A stretch of 64,000 nucleotides of DNA from Linepithema humile (taxonomy: Eukaryota > Arthropoda > Insecta > Hymenoptera > Formicidae), in the NCBI RefSeq assembly GCF_040581485.1, contig NC_090135.1:3589001-3653000 (forward strand), in the 5' to 3' direction. The notes under the pieces are model-generated. The model did no database searches. It was not told where the DNA came from and worked only from the letters and a program-made list of their open reading frames with translations. A program made the position numbers and the translations under genes. Shown here piece by piece: positions 53,001 through 62,439 of the stretch. Every line of letters starts with the position of its first letter. Within the stretch, counting starts at the first letter, position 1.

Positions 53001-53155
53001 TCCGTAAACCAGTTGGGGTGGTCTCTCTGTATTCTATACGGTTCCGAGATCACTCCCAACTCGAACCCACTCTCCGCCATGGTCTGGTTAAACAAATCTT
53101 GTCCCACGGCGGAGTGGTTCGCATTCGCTTGTAGGATCCTGGTAAAAGGGAATAG
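50060..53155 (-). pseudogene. R1-clade ORF2 (endonuclease-RT), copy 3
   Basis: The APE-type endonuclease begins near 53145 (ILQANANHSAVGQDLFNQ; VISEPYRIQ; VARDFNAWS; SGSDHRYIVIEA). RT motifs follow: KAPGPDGIPGRTW, PSAYRPICLLDEAVK, VSLDIVNAFNSLSW, GVSQGTVLGPALWN, CYADDTLVMAW. Last is the C-terminal cluster GHGCFGDYLCRIG, CHHYAAGQDSAQHTLELC, where one Cys has become Tyr. In-frame stops lie at 52703, 52277, 52268, about 50942 and 50158; all but 52268 replace Trp. Two offsetting indels lie near 51490-51600. Inactive. Confidence 0.82.
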
Positions 53156-53157
53156 TC

Positions 53158-55668
53158 CTACTCAGGATCCCTCGGGACGTACACAACGTCGTCGTCCTCC
53201 TCATCCGCGGCTGGCATTGCTGTTGTGGTTTCGCGTCTACCCCCGTGCCGTTCAAAGACTCTCGCCGGTCTCTGCTCCAGCGGCACCCCAGCTGGGTTCC
53301 ATTGGGGGGATAGGGATTCCTCCAGCGGCCTATTCGCCGCTGTCTCTCGGGCAGGCGTGCTGGTCGAAGTCACGCCCGATGTTTCCCCTTCCTCTTTGAC
53401 CGTTCCAGCGGGAACGTGCGCGGGTTCCGAGGCCGCGCCCGTCAGTCTCGCCTCCTCTTCTATCACACCTGCGGGGTTGGGCACGGGGGCCCGTGCCGCG
53501 GCCGATGACCCCGCCCCTTTCCCTTCCATCTCTGGAACAGAAGTGGGTGTGGCCGCCAAGGCCACACCCAGTTGTCCTGCTTCTTCTATCTCCATCCTGG
53601 TGGGAGTGACAGAAGCGGTCGCGGGGGCCAAGGCCGCGCCCGTCCTCTCCTCCTTGTCTTCTTCCCTATGGACCCAGGCGGCCTGGGTGCGGGCACCGGG
53701 GCCAAGATCACGCCCACAGTGACACTCCTTCCCATTTTTCCCCAGTTCTTAAGGGCCTTGCAGGCAGGGCCCCCCACTCTATGCGTGTGGGGGAGTCCCT
53801 TATCCCTGCATACAGGGCAGCTCACGGGGTCCTCACAATCCCTAGCGACGTGTCCCGTAGAGCCGCACCTGTAACAGGCGTTGCTCTTGTCTGACGAGTT
53901 CGTGCAGATGATCCGCACGTGGCCCGTCTCCATACATTTGTAGCACTGCAAGGGTCTCTCATCTAACAGGGATACCCTTGCATTGCCCCACCCCACTTTG
54001 ATGCTATCTCCCTCCGCGACCTTGATTGCCGCAATGAGGGGGCACCGCACCCAAGTCACCCCCTTTCCATTTCCCACTGGGGAGAGCCGAATAGGTCCAA
54101 CTTTAACCAGTGTGGGGGGTCATTCCCCCACCTTGGCCACGGCATCAGCGACTTCGCTTGGCTCAATTGATTCCATGAGTTGATCCGCAACTCCCCCGTC
54201 TTGGAGGGTCTGACCACCCTCACGCTTTCCCTTCTCTGAAGGACCTTCCTTAGGGCCTCGGCCAGGGCATCAGCCTTCTTCTCGCTATCTGGGCCCGGTG
54301 TTTCCAGGCGGGTGGCTCCCGTCCTGGCTTTCCCGAACTTCAGATGCTCGATCCCAAAATCGTTGAGGCTGATCCTGCCCCTCGCCTCCCTCATGATCCG
54401 GATGTAGTCCCCCTGCGAGCAGATGACGATGATCGCCGCCAAGTTAGGGGGCCTCCGGATCTTTTGGGTTTTTGTGAGGGCGGTTTGAGCCGGGCTCTTC
54501 CTCTCCTGCTGTCCTCCATTGGGTTCCAGTTTGGTCGCCTGGGCCATCCTCGCCCTTTTTCTCTTCCCCACCACCACAGCGTAGTTTTGGTTGGCGGGAA
54601 GAGGGGCTGGTACCCTCTTCTGTTGTTGCTGCTGCCGCTGCTGCTGCTGCTGTTGTCCATGCCGTTGTCGCTGTATGTGGGGGGTTCTCCCCTCCTGTGC
54701 AGCCGGTGGCTCCGCCAGGGTCGCGGCCTGTCCTCCCCCATTTCAACGCAGACGTGGGGTTCCTTTAGAGGAGGCGGTGGAGGGAAAGAAAACGGCCTCG
54801 GTCTTTTTTCCCCTCTTGCCCCTCCTTCTCCCCTCTTTCGGGGGGGGGGGAACTCCTTCTTTGCTGTTGTGACCGAGGTCGGGACATATCTCAGCCTATC
54901 AAGGACTGCCGGTAATAGCTATTTGAGCAGTCCCGGCAATATCCTCCGGATCTCCTTCCCCCCAATAGTGGTGGGGGGGGAGGACCGTTTCTTCTATCCC
55001 TCCTGAGTTGCCCCGCTGTCCGGTCCCGCACGGGCGGTCGGGGAGGGTCACCCCTCTCCTCCATCCCGGCCACTCTCCTCATTGAGCCCATCACTGGGCT
55101 GATAAGAGGCGGACCGATAGCTGGGGCAGGGATGGGAGGAAGGGGGGGTGGGTGGGATCCTCCCTCTCAGTTTCACCACCTCCTCCTTCAGCCTCTGATT
55201 CTCCATCCGGAGTTCCTCTACTTTATTTTGGAGGTCCTTCTTTCCCAGGAGAAAAAAGTCTCTCTCCGGGGTGGTCACTCCTCTCCTCCTTGATTTCGTC
55301 GGCCTTTTCCTGGTTCCACCTTTGGCCACTCCTCTATTCGGGGGCGTTATCCCCGCTCCGTCTCCGGGTAGCTCCATCATCCCTCCCCTCGGGGTTCCAA
55401 AAAGGGCATCCTCATCTTCGCAGTCACTCGAGGTGTAGACTGCTCCCTTAGTCTTCCTCTTAGTGCCAGAGGAGTCCCCGTTATTCCTGGACACCCTGGT
55501 GTCGCTCCGCAGTCGACCGACGATCGATCTGTCGGCGACTACGTCCCGTCCCGCATCTATACCCCCTCTTTGTGCTTCGTTTCGTGCCAACTCCGTACCA
55601 GCTTGTGTAGCCTGTTTGTCATCGTTCAATCCGTCCCTTGTGTTTTTGTTTTGTTTAATTGTCTCCAT
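53158..55668 (-). pseudogene. R1-clade ORF1 (gag-like), copy 3, several frameshifts
   Basis: The N-terminal part (55668-55048) begins METIKQNKNTRDG and contains a coiled-coil segment (LQNKVEELRMENQRLKEEVV). A middle part (54577-54056) resembles the gag core (ARGRISLNDFGIEHLKFGKA). The next part (54077-53586) has three zinc knuckles: CYKCMETGHVRIIC, CYRCGSTGHVARDC and CPVCRDKGLPHTH. A Pro/Glu-rich tail ends at 53158. These lie in different frames, so at least three indels separate them. The protein would package the element RNA; the gene is dead here. Confidence 0.78.
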
Positions 55669-56376
55669 TTTTGTCCCACGAATAAGGTAGGAAACAATTG
55701 GTCCATACCGACAGAGCTTCCTTACCGGGATAAGGCGACTGAAATACTGTGGGTTTGCGCCAGGTGCCCCACAGGAATCGTTTGCGACCGCACATTTTTA
55801 TAGTCTCTGCGGCCATTCAGCCCTCGGCACGATGCCTTCCACCTTGGCTTGAGACTTCCGCGCTATTGTCCCGGACTCAATACACCAATCGGCGCGCACA
55901 CCTTACGGGCTCCCAAAAAGAAACTGGCCCGCTCGGCGCACGCCACCGACCGGCCAGCGGGGAGATCCGCCCGCATGAGGCTCGACATGCGGCGGATCCG
56001 AAGCGACGAAATGCCCCAAAAGCGCGCCCCCGGGTAGAAAACGGGACACTTCCCTGGGAAACACGTCCCGACGCAGCCGCCGCCCCCTCACCACCAACAT
56101 GCCGGCCCGCGAAAACGGACCACAGGTCCCCACCCAGACGGGCGTGAATGAGGTGAATTGTGTGTGAGTGTGAATGAAGTGTGTATGTGTATGAATGATG
56201 AGTGAGTGTGTGTGTGTGTATGCAGTACGGGAAATGGCACCCCACGCATCACCACGATGCGCGGGGGCCGCCCGCCGAATGCATGCATGGCCCCCGACTT
56301 CCGAGCAGCTTCGCACCAGCGAAGGCGCCCAGACAGTACGGGGGCCAGGAGTGTACGTGTATATGCGCGCGCGCGC

Positions 56377-56407
<31 letters not shown>

Positions 56408-57012
56408 TGTGTGTGTATGAGCGCGAGCACGGGGAGGGACGACCCCCGGCCAAATGCGCAGAGTCCGGAAACGACTGGGAAGGAGAGCTACGCACCTCCC
56501 CCCCACCCATCCTTTGGTTTTTTATTAGAGTGTCCGTCTCCTAGGTTGACTGCCCACCCAGGACTCATGAGCTCGACCTACCCGGGTCTTTTTATAGAGG
56601 TTTCACCACCCTCGCGGCCCATCCTAGCTAAGCTAGCACCGGCCCCCGGCCCCATTAACTGGGGTTACGGTATGAGACGCCACGCCCCCCCCCCACGTGC
56701 AATTGGGGGGCCGACCGTTATGCCGAAACACCGGCGTGCTAACGAGGCTGGTCAGGCCCCGGATTTTTTCTTGAGGTTACTCCTCTATCCCGGTGGAGTA
56801 AAAAACACTCCTAACGGATCCAGGCATCTGGGCGATTGTAGTCAAGGCCGCCAACCCTTACCGGCTAATCGGAAACATCCCAGAAGGGCAGCCGGATCCC
56901 CGTTCCCCCCTAAGAAGGAACTGTGTGCTCTTAGCACCGTGAGAAGACTCCAACGAGCCATCCCACGGTGAGCCCCCTCACCACAACAAGGTGGCGCACA
57001 ACGAGGAGGGAG
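55669..57012 (-). other. 5' UTR of R1-clade copy 3
   Basis: It contains the conserved head (about 56957-57012), the shared UTR block (56530-56900), and a GC/GT dinucleotide microsatellite at 56362-56416 with further GT-rich repeats at 56157-56222. No gene; apparent ORFs here are Thr/His/Arg/Ala repeats. Confidence 0.65.
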
Positions 57013-57024
57013 TCGATGTTACCT

Positions 57025-57660
57025 GTAATAATAATTTTATATTAATCTTTTTTTATAAATTTAGTTAGGTTAGGTTAACAAACAACAAGGTTAGAAAAGT
57101 GCAAATGTAATGACCATTATTAATTTTATTGTTTATTTAAAAAATATGCAATAATTTTAAGTTTAAAAATCGCGCCTGCTCAACCGTTGATCGAGCTGAT
57201 CAGACGCGAAACATTTCAAGATGGCGACAACTAAAGTTCGCCAGACGGATCTCCACGATTGGAGGAAACCTTGCTGGGCTCTGATTGGACACTGCACCAG
57301 CAGAAGGGAAAACAGTCGGATCCAGGGGTATAAAAGCTGGACACGAGAGAGCTCTCCAGTAATTCTGGCGAGAAGACCACCACTCAGCGGAGTGGTCGGC
57401 AACGCGTCACTCAAAGGTGAAACGCAAACCACCGAAAATGTTATCGGCGTGTGTAAAAGCGTTGTAAGCCACTATGGCTCATAACTTGTGTACATTTATT
57501 TTGTTTTGTGTTAGATATACTATTTATTTTAATTGTCAATCAAAATAAATTGTGTGAAGTTTATTTCGATCCGAACCTGTAAAAAGAATGTTGTCGATAC
57601 TTACCTTATCCGTTCTGCACCCTGGTGATCCATCGTCCGTGCGCGAGGTGAACCTGTAAA
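57025..57660 (+). other. LTR-like promoter region (unplaced)
   Basis: GGGGTATAAAAGCTGG at about 57327-57342 is followed about 200 bp on by AATAAATTGTG at 57543, the TATA-to-polyA layout of an LTR. Limits and target duplication were not identified. A CAAGATGGCGAC motif lies at 57219. Confidence 0.3.
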
Positions 57661-57897
57661 CAAACAAACAAAAAGGATTAGAACGAGATACATCGCAGCA
57701 TCTCATCAGGCGTCATCGTCCGTGTTGAAGAAAGCGATATCCGATCCTGAGGGTCATGGAAGGACGAGACGAGGATCTCAACCTTCTCGTTTAAGAGATC
57801 AAAACGAGTGGCGATCAATCTACGGCAAACGTATTGCTGCCTGCGACTAGTGAGTCCTGAGTAATATCTCTCCATAGGGCGCGTCTGGTCACAACCT

Positions 57898-57985
57898 AAC
57901 CCCGAATTTAAACCCCGAATCCGGACCCAGAATCTGGACCCGGAATCCGGACTCCGAATCCCAACCCCGAATCCCAATTGCAAGC
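57898..57985. repeat. CCGAATCC minisatellite
   Basis: Imperfect 10-12-bp repeats of the type CCCCGAATCCGGACC. Non-coding. Confidence 0.7.
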
Positions 57986-58004
57986 GACGAAAAGTTTTTT
58001 AAGC

Positions 58005-58085
58005 CGACCGGGTTTTAAACTCGGGATCCCTTGTTTCACAATCTAGCACTTATTCTGCTAGCCCACGACAGCTCCACTACTTTTC
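58005..58085 (-). other. tRNA-like segment, possible SINE head
   Basis: On the minus strand the order is CTGTCGTGGGCTAGCAGAAT, GATTGTGAAACAAG and GAGTTTAAAACCCGG, giving an anticodon-arm-like and a T-arm-like part with a degenerate B box. There is no good acceptor stem. It could be a tRNA-derived SINE head; weakly supported. Confidence 0.3.
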
Positions 58086-58265
58086 TATTTAATCTGACCA
58101 TTTGTACCGGTATGAACGACAATGATTAGAACAAGAATTTATTCTCGAAATATTTAGAGAAAAAAAAACAATCGGACAAAAAATTGAAAAAAATAGAGAG
58201 AACGTTAATGTACATGTATAAAATTTTACCTGGTGGTAGAGAACACTTGTCAGAAAAGGTTGGCG

Positions 58266-58690
58266 TCCTCCTCGTTGTGCGCCACCTTGTCGTGGTGAGA
58301 AGGCTCACCGTGGGGTGGCCCGACAACTGTCCTGGTGGAAGAAAAACTACAATAAACAATTCGGAGAAGACAACTCTGTCAACAAATAACATCCAATGTT
58401 GATATCATGTCGTCTAGGAAAACAACCTTACAGCAGCAGGGCTCCGGAGGTCCAGCTGCCGGTGCGGATGGGGGTTTCGTCCCAGCCCCCTCCGCATCGT
58501 CATCGTACGATGGGCTACCCATGGAGTGCTCCGCAGGCTTCATGGGCAAACCTACTACTGCGAGGACGAGTATGAAGATGATGACGACAACCGCGATGGT
58601 CACGGAGGGGACAGGGCAGCGGAAAATTACTGTCTATGACCTCAGCCGCTATCCGCAGATTTGGGTGAAGAGGATCAGGGGCCCGACCCC
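58266..58690 (+). mobile_element. R1-clade copy 4, 5' head and start of a gag-like ORF
   Basis: Starts with the same head as copy 3 and copy 5 (CCTCCTCGTTGTGCGCCACC) but then differs. From 58407 an ORF begins MSSRKTTLQQQGSGG, Gly/Ala/Pro-rich, ending with KITVYDLSRYPQIWVKRI. It runs straight into the head of copy 5 at about 58690, so it appears cut by that insertion. The last residues of the open frame are already copy 5 sequence. This suggests a different R1-like or SIDE-like family sharing only the 5' head. Confidence 0.5.
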
Positions 58691-60028
58691 CTCCTCCTCG
58701 TTGTGCGCCACCTTGTCGTGGTGAGGGGGCTCACCGTGGCCTGAAAAGGTCTTCCCACGATGCTAAGAGCGCACGTTTCCTCCTATGGGGAAACAGGGAG
58801 CCCGGCGACTCCCTTAGGGCTTGCTCAATCGCCGGTAGGAGATGGGGACTCCGACTGCAAACCCCCGGTGGCACGGCACCGTTAGGGAGAGATTTTTATC
58901 TCCCCTCCGTGCACGGGCGGCCAGGCTCGTTAACCCAGTGGGGCGGCTGGCCAGGGGGGTGCTCCCCCCATGGTTGAGGCCTGTCCTGGCCGGGGCTAAA
59001 GGGAAGGGATGTGGGTCCTCTTATGTCTGGGGCCGATCCTTTCTCTGGCGGTTTTGGGGGAGAAACGGATGCGGTCTGGCATGGAGGGAAGCGGTGTCCC
59101 ACAACAAAGGTGGCTCTCCCTCTCCGCTCAAACGGCACGGGGACGTGGTCCCTGTGTACGCGAGCGTGATGGAGAGCGACGGGCCGTCGATGTCCCGGAA
59201 TTCACCAGACTTGTCGGGCCGGGCTGTACCGAGCCGCTCGGAAGTAATCCGAGGCGGGGTCGAACGGCGGTAGAAGCTAGGGCGGTTTCCGGGAGCTTAG
59301 ATCGCGGTTTCCGGCCTGGCTTGGTAGCTGCTCGAGCCGCTAAAACGTATTCTGAGGTCGGGGTCGAGTAGCGAGGTCCGCGCACTCTCGGAGCGCGTCC
59401 CGGTAGTTCTACCGGTCCCAGAGCACGTGGACGAGGAGTACCGACGCTGGTCGCCACGGCGGGCAAGGCGGTTGGTTGGATCGCTACAACCCTCCGCTCC
59501 ATCCGTCCGTGGGGTCCCCCGCGTGGCGGTGCCCACACAGTCGGAGGTGTAGGACCCCTGAAAGCCCCTGGTTGGAGTCACATCTGCCAGGGGGGAGTAA
59601 GGGGTTGGAGGCCCGTGCACCGGATGCCTATTCCGGTGCCAGCGCCATATGCCAACTCCCCGGGGAAACTCGGGAGTAATGGGGCATGCCCGGTCGGCGG
59701 AGCCGTGATGGGTGGTGGGTTTCAAACCAAAAATGTATTGTTCTAATATTTTTGTTCTTGGGAAGAGCTGCGAAGATTCGCAGCGCACACGCACTATAGC
59801 GCAAACCGGAGTTGCCCAATGTGGGCATCCGGAGAGAACGGAGGCTACCCTCTCTCCTCCTCCTTTGAGGTTGAGAGGCGGAGCCGACAGGGAGGGAACC
59901 ATGGAATCACCCCCTTCCCGGGAGTTCCTTGGGTGGGGTCTGGAGGCGGAATCACGTCCCTGAGCTCTCCCCCCTGAGGGCCTTCACGGGCCAAAGAAGG
60001 GCACTCCTCCGATACGGAGGACACCCTG

Positions 60029-62352
60029 GTGGAGTCCGGGAGTGGACGAGGGTCCGATGATGATGCGGAGATGTCCGACATTTCGGTCGTCTCGATTTGC
60101 TCCGGCTCCAATCGCGAAGGAAGCGATTTCCCTATCGGGAGGATGGTGAGGAAATGGACGGCGGAGATGCGCCATCAACTCTCCTCCGAGGACGAGGAAA
60201 TAGACGTTCCGGATATTTGCCCCCCCCTCCTCCACAAAAAAGAAACAGGGTCGCCCGGCAAAATCGGCCGACCAAGAGGGGCAACATACCACCCAGAAAA
60301 GACGGGAGAGGGCTCTGCTCAAAAATAAAAAGCAGAATGAAAAACTGGCCCTCTCCATAATGAAAGGAGCCAAGGTCGACCAAACGACCAGGAGATTCCG
60401 CATACATGAGTCGGAAATGAAGCTCCGGGCGGAAATATTTATGGACTCACCTATTCAAGAGGTCCTGAGCACCCTCAATGGACAGGTGAAGTCCATAATG
60501 TGCGTGGCAAGCAGAGGCAGCGGCCTGCCCTACACTACAAAAACTCCTGTACACCGCTGCCTCCACGATAGAAGCGGGGGCCATGGCCTTGGCGTCCCGC
60601 ACCTAGAAGGGCCACTACGACCCCTTAGCCGGGAGAGCCCCCTCCCCTGTTGGCGTGCAGGTGGAGGCCCTACTGGAGGCAAATCGCCGCTTAGAGGAGG
60701 AACTCCATGACCTCCGCAAAAATATTGCGGAGATGCGGAGAACCTCTCTCCCTCCATCCCCCATTATCACCAGAGCCAGATCTGGGCTCATAAGAAAGGA
60801 GAACACGGAGGAAGACAAGGACATGGAGAGACTGGAGGGGAGCCCCCCCTTCCCGGTACCCTCGCACGCAATCATCCCCCCCTTCAGAAAAGAACTGGCG
60901 CGTCACCCCGCTGTAAAGCCCCCGATACAGGGGGTCAGTAAAGTAATGGAGGATTGCCCATTGAAACCGGTGATCACGAGTGATCACCGAATTTCCGTGG
61001 ACAAGGACTTCGTTGGAAATATTGCCAACAAAGTCCAAAGAAGGATGATGGGGCCCCTCTTCCAAGCAATCGAGGAGATGGTGAAAAGAAGGCTCCTCTC
61101 CTTGCCTAGCCCCCCTCTTCTGAGCCCCCTAGCGGATCGGGTCCACCCGCCGTTAAGAGGGTGGCTCCCCCCGCTGGGAACGCAGAGAAGAAGATGGGAA
61201 AAAAGGGGAAAAAGAAGGTGCCGACGCGGTCCGCCGCTGTGCAGCAGCCCACTGCCGGCCCTCCCCCTTCCCCTAAAGGGAAGAAAAAGGACTCCGACAA
61301 GAAGCCGAGTCCCTTAACCCCTCCTGGAGGGGATGCGACCACTCCGGTGGCCCCCACTACCGTCGTAGCCCGACGGGAGGAGCCACTATTTTCCGAAGTG
61401 GTCAAGAGGAGGGGTACGAAAAAAACTCCCCCCAAACCAGAAGGAAGCAGTTCGGCTCCCAAACCCCCCTCTTTTCCCCACTCCCAAAGGACTGGAAAAA
61501 AAGAGGGAAAGAGAACGGGAAGGCTCCCCGTACAGCGGCGATAATGATCACCTGCCCGAGGGCGAATACGCCGCCGTGATGAGGCGGGCACAGGAGGAGA
61601 TCCCCCTCAAGGACCTAGGGATCACGGAAACGCTCAAGTCCCGTCCGGCTCTGACAGGTGCCATGTTGGTGAAAGTTTTCGGCCCCGAAAGAAAGGTTCA
61701 AGCGGACAGGTTGGCCAAGAGAATGACCGATTTGTTCGCCGATAAACCGGAGATTTGGGTCGCCCGCCCCCAGAAAATGGGGGAGATCCGGGTCAGCGGC
61801 GCGGACCCCTCAGCCACACCCAAGGATATTGCCCGGGCGGTGGCGGAGCAGGGAGGATGTCCCCTCACCGAAGTCAAGGTGGGGGACATCAAAACAACGG
61901 TGAGAGGCACCAGGACCGCATGGGTCCGTTGCCCCCTGGAGGCGGCCACCAAAATTGGAAAGGTCGGCCGTCTCCAAATAAGGTGGTTCCACTTTAAAGT
62001 GAAACTACTGGATACACGCCCCCTCCAGTGCCACAGATGCCTAGAGAAGGGGCACGTGCAGGCCAAGTGTCCTGCGGGCAACATAGACCGCAGCAAATGC
62101 TGCTACCGCTGTGGCACCGAGGGACACGAGGCGAGAGCCTGCACGGCACCGGTCCACTGCGCCATATGCAGTGCAGCCGGTCGTCCGGCCTCTTACCGGA
62201 TGGGAGGCCCGGCGTGCAAGACCCCGAAGAACGGGGGAAGGAAGATTAAGGGCAGGACTGTCCCAGCATCCCCCCCCCCCCCAACAAGGAAAGAGGAAAG
62301 CGACGGCAGCGGCGATTCTGCCCAGTCGGGAGGGACCCTGTTCCCCCCTTGA
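60029..62352 (+). pseudogene. R1-clade ORF1 (gag-like), copy 5, several frame changes
   Basis: Segments in different frames: an acidic N terminus (MESGSGRGSDDDAEMSD) from 60029; a coiled-coil part from 60655 (VEALLEANRRLEEELHDL); a Lys-rich part 61161-61544; and an open C-terminal part 61576-62352. The last contains the core IPLKDLGITETLKSRPALTG and three zinc knuckles: CHRCLEKGHVQAKC, CYRCGTEGHEARAC and CAICSAAGRPASY. The last segment is the best preserved. The protein would coat element RNA. Dead as a whole. Confidence 0.78.
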
Positions 62353-62439
62353 AATGGAGTGCGAGCCGTCGCCGAGTGTCACGAATGAGGACACGATGGA
62401 GGTTGGCCTGCAGGAGTGATGGGTTTTGCGGACCCGACA

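Larger units (their letters stand above)
48694..57012 (-). mobile_element. Full-length R1-clade element, copy 3 (8.3 kb), 12-bp target duplication
   Basis: Flanked by TCGATGTTACCT at 48682-48693 and 57013-57024. The left edge carries the poly(A) as a T-run (about 48694-48706). The right edge is the 5' end, beginning CTCCCTCCTCGTTGTGCG on the minus strand, a head also present at 58266 and 58690. Order on the minus strand: 5' UTR (57012-55669), ORF1, ORF2, 3' UTR. A block of about 330 bp in the 5' UTR (56530-56900) also occurs in the 3' UTR (49500-49830). Confidence 0.9.

Noticed and set aside
56957..57012. HDV-like self-cleaving ribozyme at the R1 5' end
   Set aside because: CTCCTCG resembles part of the ribozyme core, but I could not assign the nested double pseudoknot by eye; kept only as a test to run.
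57060..57080. Insect telomeric repeat
   Set aside because: Only two or three TTAGG-like units, TAGTTAGGTTAGGTTAAC; far too short for telomere sequence.
58842..59963. ORFs of 80-143 residues in the 5' UTR of R1 copy 5
   Set aside because: GC-rich chance frames before the gag-like ORF; no motif or matching frame in copy 3.
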